From the NCBI GenBank assembly GCA_024742735.1, contig JANSXV010000004.1:1-64000 (forward strand): a DNA stretch of 64,000 bases. Direction: 5' to 3'. How positions within the stretch are numbered: position 1 is the stretch's first letter; the number at the start of each line of letters is the position of its first letter. The position numbers were made by a program, and so were the translations under genes. This document shows positions 35,682 through 43,884 of the stretch, in pieces. The DNA comes from Alphaproteobacteria bacterium. GTDB lineage: Bacteria; Pseudomonadota; Alphaproteobacteria; Caulobacterales; Maricaulaceae. The notes beneath the pieces were generated by a model that saw nothing but the letters and a program-made list of their open reading frames with translations, had not been told where the DNA came from and made no database searches.

Positions 35682-37058
35682 TCAGCGCGCCGTGAAGATC
35701 AGGGGCATGCCGCCCTGGGGACGCAGCGTGACCTGCATGACCGGCGTGACCTCGCCGTGGGCCGGTTTCACGCTCAGGCGCGACAGAATGGTCGACAGCA
35801 CGATCGCGGCCTCCATCATTGCGAATTGCGCCCCAATGCACGCTCTTGGCCCGCCGCCAAACGCCATGAATCTGTAGCGGTCGGTGGGGCGGCGCCCCTG
35901 GCTCCAGCGCCCCGGATCGAATTTTTCAGGATGATCCCACAACGTCTCATGGCGGTGCAGAGCATAAAAGGCGAGCAGCGCCACATCGCCCTTTTTCACC
36001 GGCCGGCCGCAGATTTCGCAATCGGCCAGCGCCCGGCGCCCCAGGATCGGCGCCGGCGGAAACAGGCGCAGGGCCTCCTCGATCACCTGGCGATGCAGAA
36101 CCAGCCTGGCCGCCTCTTCCGCGCCCGGCGCCCCCGTCCCGAAGACCGCGTCGGCCTCGGCCCGCAGCGCGGTCTGGCAGTCGGGATCGTTAGCCACGAG
36201 ATAAAGCGCCCAGGTCAGGGCGATGGCGGTGGTTTCATGTCCGGCGGCCACGAACGTCATCAGCGTGTCGCGGATGTCGATGTCGGACAGGCCGCGTCCA
36301 GTCTCCTCATCGCGCACCTTCAACAAAAGGCCTAGAAGATCATCACCGGGATCATCCATGGCCCTGCGGCGCCGGATCTGACCGTCGGCCGCGCGCCGGA
36401 AGACCGACCGGGCCTTCAGGGCGCCAGGGCTCATCAGGCGCGGCGCCCATTCTGGAAATGGAACCAGGTCGGAATAGCGAACGCGTCCGATCTCCTCGAG
36501 CAGGACCTCGATGGCGCCGCGCACCTCCCCCCGGTCAAAGCCTTCCACATCGGAAAACAGCGCCCGCTCGATCACAGCGAAGGTCGTGTCGTTCATCACC
36601 GAATGCACCTCGACGGGTCCATCGGCGTCGCCCAGGGTTTCGACCACAGCCTCGGCGGCGTCGGCCATGAGCGGGGCGAAGCGGTCCATCCGACGTTTCA
36701 GGAAGGCCGGCTGCAGGGTCATGCGCTGGCGCCGCCAGCTTTCGCCGTGGGCAGTCAGGATCGCATCACCCAGAATGGGTTTCAGCATGCGCATGATCAG
36801 CGGGGACTTCCGCCAGGCTTCGAAATTGTCCTGCATGACCGACTTCATTTCCGCCGGGCCGGCGAGCTCATGGACCGAACGGCCCAGATACGGCCCGGTC
36901 AGCAGGGTCTCGCGAAACAGCGGCGCGGGCAGGATCGCCATGGGATTGTCGCGCATGAGCTTCGCCGTGGTCATCAGACCCACCGGCTCGGTCAGCGGCG
37001 GCGAGGCGGCCGGGGTGAACAGGGCCTCGGGCGGACGTTGCAGGTCGGCGGCGCTCAT
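35682..37058 (-). CDS. cytochrome P450
   Basis: A 458-residue P450 with the I-helix AGHETTAIALTW, the ExxR motif EEALR and the heme loop FGGGPRACIG with thiolate ligand Cys407. It would insert oxygen into an organic substrate using electrons from a ferredoxin system, none of which is encoded nearby. There is no membrane anchor. The layout resembles bacterial CYP families that act on fatty acids or terpenoids, but the substrate is unknown. The ATG at 37058 follows GGGAGACC. Confidence 0.95.
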   Translation of the reverse strand: MSAADLQRPPEALFTPAASPPLTEPVGLMTTAKLMRDNPMAILPAPLFRETLLTGPYLGRSVHELAGPAEMKSVMQDNFEAWRKSPLIMRMLKPILGDAILTAHGESWRRQRMTLQPAFLKRRMDRFAPLMADAAEAVVETLGDADGPVEVHSVMNDTTFAVIERALFSDVEGFDRGEVRGAIEVLLEEIGRVRYSDLVPFPEWAPRLMSPGALKARSVFRRAADGQIRRRRAMDDPGDDLLGLLLKVRDEETGRGLSDIDIRDTLMTFVAAGHETTAIALTWALYLVANDPDCQTALRAEADAVFGTGAPGAEEAARLVLHRQVIEEALRLFPPAPILGRRALADCEICGRPVKKGDVALLAFYALHRHETLWDHPEKFDPGRWSQGRRPTDRYRFMAFGGGPRACIGAQFAMMEAAIVLSTILSRLSVKPAHGEVTPVMQVTLRPQGGMPLIFTAR

Positions 37059-37208
37059 GAGGTCTCCCGGATCGGTGCAAGCTCGCGTTTAACTAGACCG
37101 GCAGGCCAGGGCTGTCAGCCGCCCGCGTGACCTGATTGACGCGCGCCGCCGCTTCGATACCCTCGCCAGCGTTACTGCAGCTTGAGGCGCAAGGGGCCCT
37201 GGGGACGC

Positions 37209-37667
37209 GTGGCCAACGATCTGATGGAATACAAGCAGCTCGCACAGGACGCCCTGCGGACCGTCGTGCGCAGAGCGATCGAGCGCGCAGCCGGTCCCGG
37301 CGGCCTGCCGGGCGCGCACCATTTCTACATCAGCTTCAAGACCACTGATCCGGGCTGTGACATCGATGAGGGCCTGGTGGAGGCCTATCCTGAAGAAATG
37401 ACCATCGTGCTCGAGCATCAGTTCTGGGAGCTGAGCTGCGACGATGACGGGTTCGAGGTGACGCTGAAATTCGGCGGCGTGCCCAAATACCTGTCGGTTC
37501 CCTGGCGCGCGGTGACGCGCTTCCACGACCCCAGCGTCGATTTCCGCCTGGTCTTCGACTATGTCGCGCCCGACCCTTCGGAGGCCCCGGGCCCGGCCGG
37601 CGATGCGGGCGCCGAAGGCGGAGACGCGACCGTCGTCAGCCTGGAAGCCTTCCGCAAGAAGGACTGA
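37209..37667 (+). CDS. sspB: SspB-family ClpXP adaptor
   Basis: A 152-residue protein of the alpha-type SspB family: ANDLMEYKQLAQDALRTVVRR, HHFYISFKTTDPG, a beta-rich core (MTIVLEHQFWEL, YLSVPWRAVTRFHDP) and a flexible acidic tail ending TVVSLEAFRKKD that should bind ClpX. It delivers ssrA-tagged proteins to ClpXP in the cytoplasm. I chose the GTG at 37209, 4 nt after GGGGA; an ATG at 37224 is possible and a TTG at 37182 unlikely. The tmRNA gene that makes its substrates lies 3.3 kb away. Confidence 0.93.
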   Translation: MANDLMEYKQLAQDALRTVVRRAIERAAGPGGLPGAHHFYISFKTTDPGCDIDEGLVEAYPEEMTIVLEHQFWELSCDDDGFEVTLKFGGVPKYLSVPWRAVTRFHDPSVDFRLVFDYVAPDPSEAPGPAGDAGAEGGDATVVSLEAFRKKD

Positions 37668-37676
37668 CGCCGCGCC

Positions 37677-38135
37677 ATGACCGAGACGGCGCGCGAAAAG
37701 CTCATGCGCATCCTGAGCGACCCGGCCAACCTGCCGGCCGCGACCCGGCATCTGGGCTATGAGCTGTCCGACATCGATCCCGAGACCAGCCGCGTCGAAG
37801 CCTGGTTCACCGCCAAGCCGGACTTCCTGAACCCCAACGGCTCGGTTCAGGGCGGAATCGTCACGGCTTTCCTGGACGAGGCCATGAGCCTGTCGATCTT
37901 CGTCGCCACCCATATGAAAGCCGCCGTGCCGACGCTGGAGATGAAGACCAGCTTTCTGCGTCCGCTCATGACGGGACGGGCGCGGTGCGTGGGCGAGACC
38001 TTGCGCCTGGGCCGCACGGTCGGGTTCACCGAGGGTCGGCTCTATAACGAGGACGGCGTTCTGTGCGCCACGGCGAGCGCGACAGCCGCGATCCGCCCGT
38101 TTGAGGAGAACACGCCCGGATCCGATGCCGGGTAA
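37677..38135 (+). CDS. PaaI-family thioesterase
   Basis: A 152-residue hot-dog-fold thioesterase: KPDFLNPNGSVQGGIVTAFLDEAM carries the typical catalytic Asn and Gly-Gly turn with the acidic residue of LDEAM. It would hydrolyse an acyl-CoA, often an aromatic one, in the cytoplasm. It starts 9 nt after sspB and overlaps the MFS gene by 11 nt, so the three may be co-transcribed. The substrate is unknown. Confidence 0.92.
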   Translation: MTETAREKLMRILSDPANLPAATRHLGYELSDIDPETSRVEAWFTAKPDFLNPNGSVQGGIVTAFLDEAMSLSIFVATHMKAAVPTLEMKTSFLRPLMTGRARCVGETLRLGRTVGFTEGRLYNEDGVLCATASATAAIRPFEENTPGSDAG

Positions 38136-39309
38136 GGGCTTCAGCCTCGCCATAATCGCCCTGGCCCAGGTTCTGGCCCTGTCGGTCTGGTTCGCCGGCG
38201 CGGCCGCTCTTCCCGCCCTCCAGGCCGAGGCCGGCCTCTCAGGCGCCGCATCCGCCGCGCTGTCCAGCGCGGTGCAAATCGGCTTTGTCATCGGCGCCCT
38301 GACCAGCGCGGCGTTCGCCCTGCCCGACCGGTTCGATGCGCGCCGCGTCTTCGCCGCCGGAGCGTTGATCGCTGCGCTTGCAAGTCTGGCCGCAATCACC
38401 GCCGAGCCCGGCTCAGTCGCCATGATCGCCGCCCGCTCCATCGCAGGCGCCGGGCTGGCCCTGGTTTATCCGGTGGGCATGAAGCTGGCGGCCAGCTGGG
38501 CGGACGGGGACGCCGGGCTTCTTGTGGGCCTGCTGGTCGGGGCCCTGACCCTGGGCTCGGCCGCGCCTCACCTGGCCGCGCCGCTGCTGGAGACCCTGAG
38601 CTGGCGCGCGCCCTTCCTGCTCTCCGCCGGGGCCGCACTCGCCGCCTCTATCCTGATCTTTGCAAGCCGGGCCGGACCGGCCTTCACCCGCGCCCCAGCG
38701 TTCAGACCCGGCGCGGCGTTCGCCGCTCTGAAGCGCAAGGATCTCGCCCTGATCAATCTGGGCTATCTGGGCCATATGTGGGAGCTCTACGCCATGTGGG
38801 CGTGGACGGGCACCTTCATCGCCGCCTGGCGCGCCTCAAGGGGGCTGGAGACCGGAGCCGAGACGGGGCTGTTCACCTTCGCCATCGTCGCCGTCGGCGC
38901 AGCTGGAGCGCTGGGCGCAGGCTGGATCGCCGACAGGGCCGGACGCGCCGTGACGGCTGGAACTGCGCTGGCGATCGGCGGGATGTGCGCGCTCGCCACG
39001 CCGGTCGCCTGGGCGGGGCCGGGCTGGCTGCTCGGCGCAGTTCTGCTGGTCTACGGGATCACCGTCATCGCCGACAGCGCGCAGTTCTCAGCCGCACTCG
39101 CCGAGCGGGCGCCGAAGGATCTCGCCGGCAGCCTGCTGACCCTTCAGACCGCCACCGGATTCGCCCTGACCGCGGTCAGCGTCCACCTCGCCCCGCTCTG
39201 GGCCGAGACGATCGGCTGGCGATTCGTGTTTGTCCCGCTGGTGATCGGACCGGTGATCGGGGTCACGGCCATGGCGGCCTACCGGCGCATGGAGATGCGG
39301 GGGGCCTGA
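38125..39309 (+). CDS. MFS transporter
   Basis: A 394-residue inner-membrane protein with about 12 hydrophobic helices in two halves joined by a loop near residues 185-205. The ATG at 38125 overlaps the end of the thioesterase gene; the N-terminus MPGKGFSLAIIALAQVLALS is a typical first helix. Conserved loop motifs of the superfamily are visible in part (FALPDRFDARRVFAAGAL). The substrate cannot be told. The next gene is convergent, 6 nt away. Confidence 0.9.
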   Translation: MPGKGFSLAIIALAQVLALSVWFAGAAALPALQAEAGLSGAASAALSSAVQIGFVIGALTSAAFALPDRFDARRVFAAGALIAALASLAAITAEPGSVAMIAARSIAGAGLALVYPVGMKLAASWADGDAGLLVGLLVGALTLGSAAPHLAAPLLETLSWRAPFLLSAGAALAASILIFASRAGPAFTRAPAFRPGAAFAALKRKDLALINLGYLGHMWELYAMWAWTGTFIAAWRASRGLETGAETGLFTFAIVAVGAAGALGAGWIADRAGRAVTAGTALAIGGMCALATPVAWAGPGWLLGAVLLVYGITVIADSAQFSAALAERAPKDLAGSLLTLQTATGFALTAVSVHLAPLWAETIGWRFVFVPLVIGPVIGVTAMAAYRRMEMRGA

Positions 39310-39315
39310 GCCCGG

Positions 39316-39750
39316 CTAGTTGTCGCGGTGGACGCGCTCGGAGCGCTCATGGCGCTCCTGAGCTTCAAGGCTCAGCGTGGCGACCGGGCGGGCGTCGAGG
39401 CGCGCAAGCGAGATCGGTTCGCCGGTCTCTTCGCAGTAGCCGTACTCGCCTTCCTCGATCCGGCGCAGGGCGGAATCGATCTTCGAGATCAGCTTGCGCT
39501 GGCGGTCGCGGGCGCGAAGTTCCAGGGCGCGGTCGGTCTCGGTGGAGGCGCGGTCCGCCAGGTCCGGCAGCGTGCCGACATCTTCCTGGAGGTTGGACAG
39601 GGTCGAGCGGCTTTCGCGAAGGATCTCGTCCTTCCAGGCTTTCAGCTTGCGCCGGAAATACTCTTTCTGACGCTCATTCATGAACTCTTCGGATTCGCTG
39701 GGCGTATAGCCCTCCGGCAGTTCGATCTCTGATTTGGTCGCCTGGTCCAT
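39316..39750 (-). CDS. dksA: RNA polymerase-binding transcription factor DksA
   Basis: A 144-residue DksA with the coiled-coil body (FRRKLKAWKDEILRESRSTL, acidic tip TLPDLADRASTETD) and the C-terminal finger fold YGYCEETGEPISLARLDARP. DksA binds the secondary channel of RNA polymerase and works with ppGpp in the stringent response. Only one of the four zinc cysteines remains; the others are Thr, Ser and Ala, so it is a zinc-independent type. A good sigma-70 promoter lies upstream (39790-39817). Confidence 0.94.
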   Translation of the reverse strand: MDQATKSEIELPEGYTPSESEEFMNERQKEYFRRKLKAWKDEILRESRSTLSNLQEDVGTLPDLADRASTETDRALELRARDRQRKLISKIDSALRRIEEGEYGYCEETGEPISLARLDARPVATLSLEAQERHERSERVHRDN

Positions 39751-39789
39751 GAGATCCTCTTTACCGTCGCCCCCCTCGAAGCGGGGCGG

Positions 39790-39817
39790 AGAATATCCAC
39801 GGCGCGCCTTAAGTCAA
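39790..39817 (-). promoter_or_regulatory. sigma-70 promoter of dksA
   Basis: On the minus strand TTGACT and TATTCT are 16 bp apart, close to consensus. The -10 box lies 39 nt before the dksA ATG. It is the best housekeeping promoter in the window. Confidence 0.75.
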
Positions 39818-39902
39818 TTGCGCAACGCCGCAGCCCGCAAGAGCGAGGCCAACCGACTTAATCCCCTGAAAAGATGATGACTATGAGGCCGGAAACGGGC
39901 GA

Positions 39903-40319
39903 TTACACCTTGTGTTTGGCCAGTTCCACCGCCGCGCGAAGCTCGACTTCGTCCAAAGCCGCCTCAAGGCCAGGGTCGCCGGTCTGGTCGCGCTGCGACT
40001 TCAGCGTCTCCATGAGTCGCACGAGCGTCTGCCGCTCAAGCCGGCCTTCCAGCAGAGCGATCTTGAGATCATCGAGCACGTCCAGCAGGGAAAAGGCCCG
40101 GTCGGTCGCCTTCTTGCGGGCCTCGTTGAAGTCGCCCGAGCCCTGCAGCGCCAGGAGCGCATCCACGGAACTGATCGCTGAAGCTCCGGACAGCGCCGAC
40201 GCCGATGAGGCGCGCACCGACATCCCGGCGTCCGGCGCGAAGCCGGCGGGCTTGCCCGCTCCGGCACCCTTCTTGGCGCTGGATGGTCCGGAGACGTTGC
40301 GAGGTCCATTGATCTTCAT
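39903..40319 (-). CDS. fliX: flagellar assembly regulator FliX
   Basis: A 138-residue protein matching Caulobacter FliX in length and pattern: MKINGPRNVSGPSSAKKGAG, a flexible Ala/Ser-rich stretch, then helical LDVLDDLKIALLEGRL and VELRAAVELAKHKV. FliX couples completion of the flagellar basal body to the activity of FlbD at sigma-54 promoters. It is divergent from flgI, as in Caulobacter, with a CtrA box 49 nt upstream of its ATG. Confidence 0.93.
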   Translation of the reverse strand: MKINGPRNVSGPSSAKKGAGAGKPAGFAPDAGMSVRASSASALSGASAISSVDALLALQGSGDFNEARKKATDRAFSLLDVLDDLKIALLEGRLERQTLVRLMETLKSQRDQTGDPGLEAALDEVELRAAVELAKHKV

Positions 40320-40368
40320 GACGCGCTCATCGCTTCAATGACTGACCTCATGGATGGCTTAAGCTCTG

Positions 40369-40383
40369 TTAACAGGGACTTAA
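40369..40383. promoter_or_regulatory. perfect CtrA box between fliX and flgI
   Basis: TTAA-CAGGGAC-TTAA matches the CtrA consensus exactly. Another TTAA lies 10 bp to the left (40359-40362), at N6 spacing. Its position suits activation of fliX, a CtrA-controlled class II flagellar gene in Caulobacter. Confidence 0.75.
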
Positions 40384-40396
40384 GCATGCTCGCCAG

Positions 40397-40416
40397 CCCG
40401 GCGTTTTTTGCCCGGC
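40397..40416. promoter_or_regulatory. ftr-like repeat upstream of flgI
   Basis: CCCGGC-GTTTTTTG-CCCGGC is flanked by GC pairs and resembles the FlbD-type sites near the flagellins, although its arms are partly direct rather than inverted. It lies about 80 bp upstream of the sigma-54 promoter. Confidence 0.4.
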
Positions 40417-40496
40417 GAAGACCTCATGGGGAAATCCTGCCCGGCCGTACGGCGCTCTAATATACTGTTATTTCTATGCTTTCTGGACATTAACCG

Positions 40497-40512
40497 TGGC
40501 ACGGTTTTCGCA
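40497..40512 (+). promoter_or_regulatory. sigma-54 promoter of the flgI operon
   Basis: TGGCACGGTTTTCGCA matches TGGCACG-N4-TTGCA with one mismatch (TCGCA for TTGCA) and keeps the GG and GC pairs. It would start transcription about 37 nt before the flgI ATG. Confidence 0.8.
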
Positions 40513-40560
40513 TGGACGCTGTCCACAGCAAAACGCCGTACGCACGGGATGTTAACACCC

Positions 40561-41661
40561 ATGATTCGCGCTCTTCTCGCTTTCGCCCTGACGCTCCTGC
40601 TCACCGGAGCGGCGCTCGCCAATCCGCGCATCAAGGATATCGCCGATGTGGAAGGGGTGCGGGACAACCAGCTCGTCGGCTATGGCCTGGTCGTCGGTCT
40701 GGACGGCACCGGGGATACGCTGCGCAACGCGGCGTTCACCCGGCAGGCGCTGAACTCCATGCTGGAGCGGTTCAACATCAATGTGCGTGAAGCCGATCTG
40801 CGCACGGGCAATGTCGCCGCCGTCATTGTCACCGCCGAGCTGCCGCCCTTCTCCATGCAGGGCACGCGCCTGGACGTCACGGTCTCCGCTCTGGGCGATG
40901 CGGGCAGCCTGCAGGGCGGGGTTCTGATCGCCACGCCGCTGATGGCCGCCAACGGCGAGGTCTACGCCGTTGCGCAAGGCTCTCTGGCCGTCGGCGGGTT
41001 CTCGGCTGAAGGCGATGCAGCGAGCGTGACGCGCGGCGTGCCGACCAATGGCCGGATCGCCAACGGCGCCGTGATCGAGCGCGAGCTTGAATGGGATCTC
41101 GCCGCCCAGGACACCGTGCGCCTGGCGCTGCGCAATCCCGACTTCACCACCGCCCGGCGCATGGCCGAGACGATCAACGCCTTCCTCGGTGCGGACGCCG
41201 CCAGTGCGCAGAACCCTTCCACCGTCGCCCTGTCGCGCCCGGCGGCGTTTCGCGGCGACATGGTCTCCCTCATCGCCGAGGTGGAGCAGCTGCGTGTGGC
41301 CACCGACATGCGCGCCCGCGTCGTGATCGATGAAAGCACCGGCACCATCGTCATGGGCGAGAATGTGCGCGTGTCCACGGTCGCCATCGCGCAGGGCGGG
41401 CTGACCATCACCGTTTCCGAAACCCCGCAGGTCAGCCAGGCCCAGCCCTTCGCTGAGGGCGGGGAAACGGTCGTGGTCCCGCGCACGGATGTTCAAGTCA
41501 CTGAGGACGCCGGCGATCTGGGCGTGCTGGAACGCTCTGTGACCCTTCGTGAACTGGTCGACGGCCTGAATGCCCTCGGCGTCAGCCCGCGCGACATGAT
41601 CACCATCCTGCAGACCATCAAGGCGGCCGGCGCCCTGCAGGCGGAAATCGAGGTGCTGTGA
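40561..41661 (+). CDS. flgI: flagellar P-ring protein FlgI
   Basis: A 366-residue periplasmic protein, nearly the same length as E. coli FlgI (365). A signal peptide (MIRALLAFALTLLLTGAALA) precedes NPRIKDIADVEGVRDNQLVG and the conserved GLDGTGDTL. FlgI forms the P ring around the flagellar rod in the peptidoglycan layer. I took the ATG at 40561 rather than 40549; frames further upstream would cross the sigma-54 promoter. Its stop overlaps the cheL start codon (TGATG). Confidence 0.97.
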   Translation: MIRALLAFALTLLLTGAALANPRIKDIADVEGVRDNQLVGYGLVVGLDGTGDTLRNAAFTRQALNSMLERFNINVREADLRTGNVAAVIVTAELPPFSMQGTRLDVTVSALGDAGSLQGGVLIATPLMAANGEVYAVAQGSLAVGGFSAEGDAASVTRGVPTNGRIANGAVIERELEWDLAAQDTVRLALRNPDFTTARRMAETINAFLGADAASAQNPSTVALSRPAAFRGDMVSLIAEVEQLRVATDMRARVVIDESTGTIVMGENVRVSTVAIAQGGLTITVSETPQVSQAQPFAEGGETVVVPRTDVQVTEDAGDLGVLERSVTLRELVDGLNALGVSPRDMITILQTIKAAGALQAEIEVL

Positions 41662-41987
41662 TGGACGGCCTGCTCGACTCCCAGCTTCAGAACGCCCTGG
41701 CTGCAGCACGCTCGAACGGGCCCGACCGGCCGCGCGGCGGCGCCCAGACGCCGGAGCAGATCCGCGCCACCGCCGAAGAGTTCGAGGCGGTGTTCCTGGC
41801 CCAGATGGTCGAGCAGATGATGGGCGAGACGACGGAAACCAGCTTTGGCGGCGGCCCCGGCGAGGCGGCGTTCAAGTCCATGCTCAACGAGGAGTACGCC
41901 AAGGTCATGGCCAAAGCCGGCGGCATCGGTCTTGCCGATGCGCTCGCCCGGGAAATGCTGGCCCTTCAGGAAGGACGCGACGCATGA
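41661..41987 (+). CDS. cheL: rod-binding protein CheL (FlgJ N-domain)
   Basis: A 108-residue protein of the FlgJ N-terminal type: AEEFEAVFLAQMVEQMMGE and SMLNEEYAKVMAKAGGIGLADALAREM. It lacks the muramidase domain found in enteric FlgJ. It probably acts in rod assembly, as CheL does in Caulobacter. The ATG overlaps the flgI stop and the stop overlaps the next start by 4 nt, so flgI-cheL-flbY is a tight operon. Confidence 0.9.
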   Translation: MDGLLDSQLQNALAAARSNGPDRPRGGAQTPEQIRATAEEFEAVFLAQMVEQMMGETTETSFGGGPGEAAFKSMLNEEYAKVMAKAGGIGLADALAREMLALQEGRDA

Positions 41988-42421
41988 GCGAACTGGCTGC
42001 GAACTCTCCGGCTGAGCGCGCCGAGGCGCTGATCCGGCTCACCGACCGCCTGACCGCGCTGCTCGATCAGGAGACCGCCTGCTTTGAAGCGCGCAAACCC
42101 CACGAGGCGGTCTCGCTTCAATCCGAGAAGGCCCGTCTGGCCACGATCTACCGCACCGAGACGCGCCTCGCCGCACAGGACAAAAACCGTCTCGCCGGTC
42201 TGAGCGAGGCGCTGAAAACCCGCCTGCGCGACAACACCGCCCGCTTCGAAGCGGCGCTGGCCCGCAATGGCGCGGCGGTCGAGGCATTGAAAAACCTCAC
42301 CGAAGGGCTCGTGAAGGCGCTGGCCGACGAGGCCGCCCGTCAGGCCCAGGCCAAGGCAGGCTACGGCCCGCGTGCGGCGAAGAGCTCCATCGGCGCGATC
42401 GCCTGCAATCAGACGGCTTGA
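41984..42421 (+). CDS. flbY: FlbY/FlgN-like flagellar protein
   Basis: A 145-residue helical protein: LIRLTDRLTALLDQETACFEARKPHEA, then charged helices and a flexible tail. Its pattern is that of FlgN-type export chaperones, and its position after flgI-cheL matches Caulobacter flbY. The role is probably chaperone-like in the cytoplasm; this is inference from position and fold. The ATG overlaps the cheL stop (ATGA). It is the last gene of the operon. Confidence 0.8.
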   Translation: MSELAANSPAERAEALIRLTDRLTALLDQETACFEARKPHEAVSLQSEKARLATIYRTETRLAAQDKNRLAGLSEALKTRLRDNTARFEAALARNGAAVEALKNLTEGLVKALADEAARQAQAKAGYGPRAAKSSIGAIACNQTA

Positions 42422-42476
42422 GGATTCAGCAGCGCGCGGCGGCCAGCGCCACAATTCTGTACTCGCGGGCCGCTAA

Positions 42477-43409
42477 ATGTCCCTGATGCGCGCGCTGATC
42501 GTATTTCTCACCATAGCGGCCGCCTTTGGTGCGGCGGGGCTCGCCCTTGCGGGCGCGGTGTCGATCCGCGCGGACATCTTCAACATTGCATGGCCGCTCA
42601 AGGTCCTGGCCGGGCTCGCCATCCTTGCGGTTCTGCTTCTCGTGCGCGCTCCGGCGCAACGCGTCGGGCGCCTCGCCGCGATCGCTTGCGCGGCAGGGCT
42701 CGTGCTGACCGGCGTTCCCTGGCCGATGCTGACCTCCCACGGCGGCCTAACCGGCGCCGAACAGGCCGCACCGGGCTTCACGGTCGTCACGTTCAACGCC
42801 TGGGCTTCAAATTCCGATCTGGACAGCGCCGAACGCTGGCTGCGGGCCGCCGGAGCCGACGTGATCGCGCTGCAGGAAATCGGGTTGAACACTTCGGAAC
42901 TGCCGCAGCGCCTGATTGACGCCTACCCGTTCCAGCATCGATGCCGCTGGGGTGTCAGGCTGGTCTCGACCCATCCCTTTTCGCTCACTGGCTGCTCTGA
43001 CCAGCTTCCGGCAGCCTGGGCGCGACTGGTGATCGACGGCCGCGAGGTGACCGTCACAAGCGTTCACCTCGCTAGACCCCTGTCGCCCTCCTGGTACCGG
43101 GTACACTCAGACGCTCTCGCAGACCTCATGGCGTCGCGCAGCGGCCTTCAGGTCGTCATGGGAGATTTCAATACTGGCGAAGGCGGCTTCCTGATGGCCC
43201 GGCAGGACAACCGGCTAAGCCCGCTGATCCGGGTCACGCGCGGCCTGCGCACCTGGCCGTCGGGGCGGCTGTCGCCCGCGCCGCTCCTGGGCATCGACCA
43301 TGTCTGGGCGAGCGAAGACTTCGCGGTGCGATCGGTCATGACCGGCCCGCATATCGGCTCTGATCACAGGCCGGTCCGGGTCGATTTTGCGTTGCGCGAC
43401 GACGGCTGA
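42477..43409 (+). CDS. membrane-anchored EEP-family phosphatase/nuclease (first copy)
   Basis: A 310-residue protein with about three N-terminal membrane helices (to residue 82), then an endonuclease/exonuclease/phosphatase domain: VVTFNAWASNSD, VIALQEIG (metal-binding Glu), VVMGDFNT and SDHRPVRVDF (His/Asp). Such proteins are metal-dependent phosphodiesterases; with this membrane start they face the periplasm. The substrate could be a lipid, nucleic acid or phosphoinositide. A similar protein is encoded at 62671-63621. Confidence 0.88.
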   Translation: MSLMRALIVFLTIAAAFGAAGLALAGAVSIRADIFNIAWPLKVLAGLAILAVLLLVRAPAQRVGRLAAIACAAGLVLTGVPWPMLTSHGGLTGAEQAAPGFTVVTFNAWASNSDLDSAERWLRAAGADVIALQEIGLNTSELPQRLIDAYPFQHRCRWGVRLVSTHPFSLTGCSDQLPAAWARLVIDGREVTVTSVHLARPLSPSWYRVHSDALADLMASRSGLQVVMGDFNTGEGGFLMARQDNRLSPLIRVTRGLRTWPSGRLSPAPLLGIDHVWASEDFAVRSVMTGPHIGSDHRPVRVDFALRDDG

Positions 43410-43415
43410 AAGCGT

Positions 43416-43859
43416 CTAGTTCGCCACCGCCTTGATGATCTTGCCCGGATTGCGCGGCGGCTCGCCCTTGGGCAGGGCGTCGACGTGCTCCATGCCTTCA
43501 GTCACCTCGCCCCAGACCGTGTACTGGTTGTCCAGGTAGGGCACCGCATCCAGGCAGATGAAGAACTGGCAGTCCGCCGAGTTGGGATCCATGGTCCGGG
43601 CCATGGACATGGTTCCGCGCACATGGGGCTCGGCGCTGAATTCAGCGGGGATTTTCTGGCCCGTACCGCCGGTGCCGTTGCCCTTGGGGCAGCCGCCCTG
43701 GGCCACGAAACCATCGATCACCCGGTGGAACAGCTTGCCGTCATAGAAGCCCTCCTCCACCAGCTCGGTGATGCGCGCGACGTGCTGCGGCGCCAGGTCC
43801 GGGCGCAGCTTGATGACGACGTCGCCGCCATCCAGGGTGAAGGTCAGTGTCTCAGCCAT
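43416..43859 (-). CDS. cytoplasmic cyclophilin-type peptidyl-prolyl isomerase
   Basis: A 147-residue cyclophilin with no signal peptide: KLFHRVIDGFVAQGGCPKGNG, SMARTMDPNSADCQFFICLD and LDNQYTVWGEVTEGMEHV. It catalyses cis-trans isomerisation of prolyl bonds in the cytoplasm. It lies 25 nt after an exported paralogue on the same strand. The compact length is typical of PpiB-type enzymes. Confidence 0.94.
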   Translation of the reverse strand: MAETLTFTLDGGDVVIKLRPDLAPQHVARITELVEEGFYDGKLFHRVIDGFVAQGGCPKGNGTGGTGQKIPAEFSAEPHVRGTMSMARTMDPNSADCQFFICLDAVPYLDNQYTVWGEVTEGMEHVDALPKGEPPRNPGKIIKAVAN

Positions 43860-43884
43860 AATGCTACTCTTTCGCTTGTAAACT

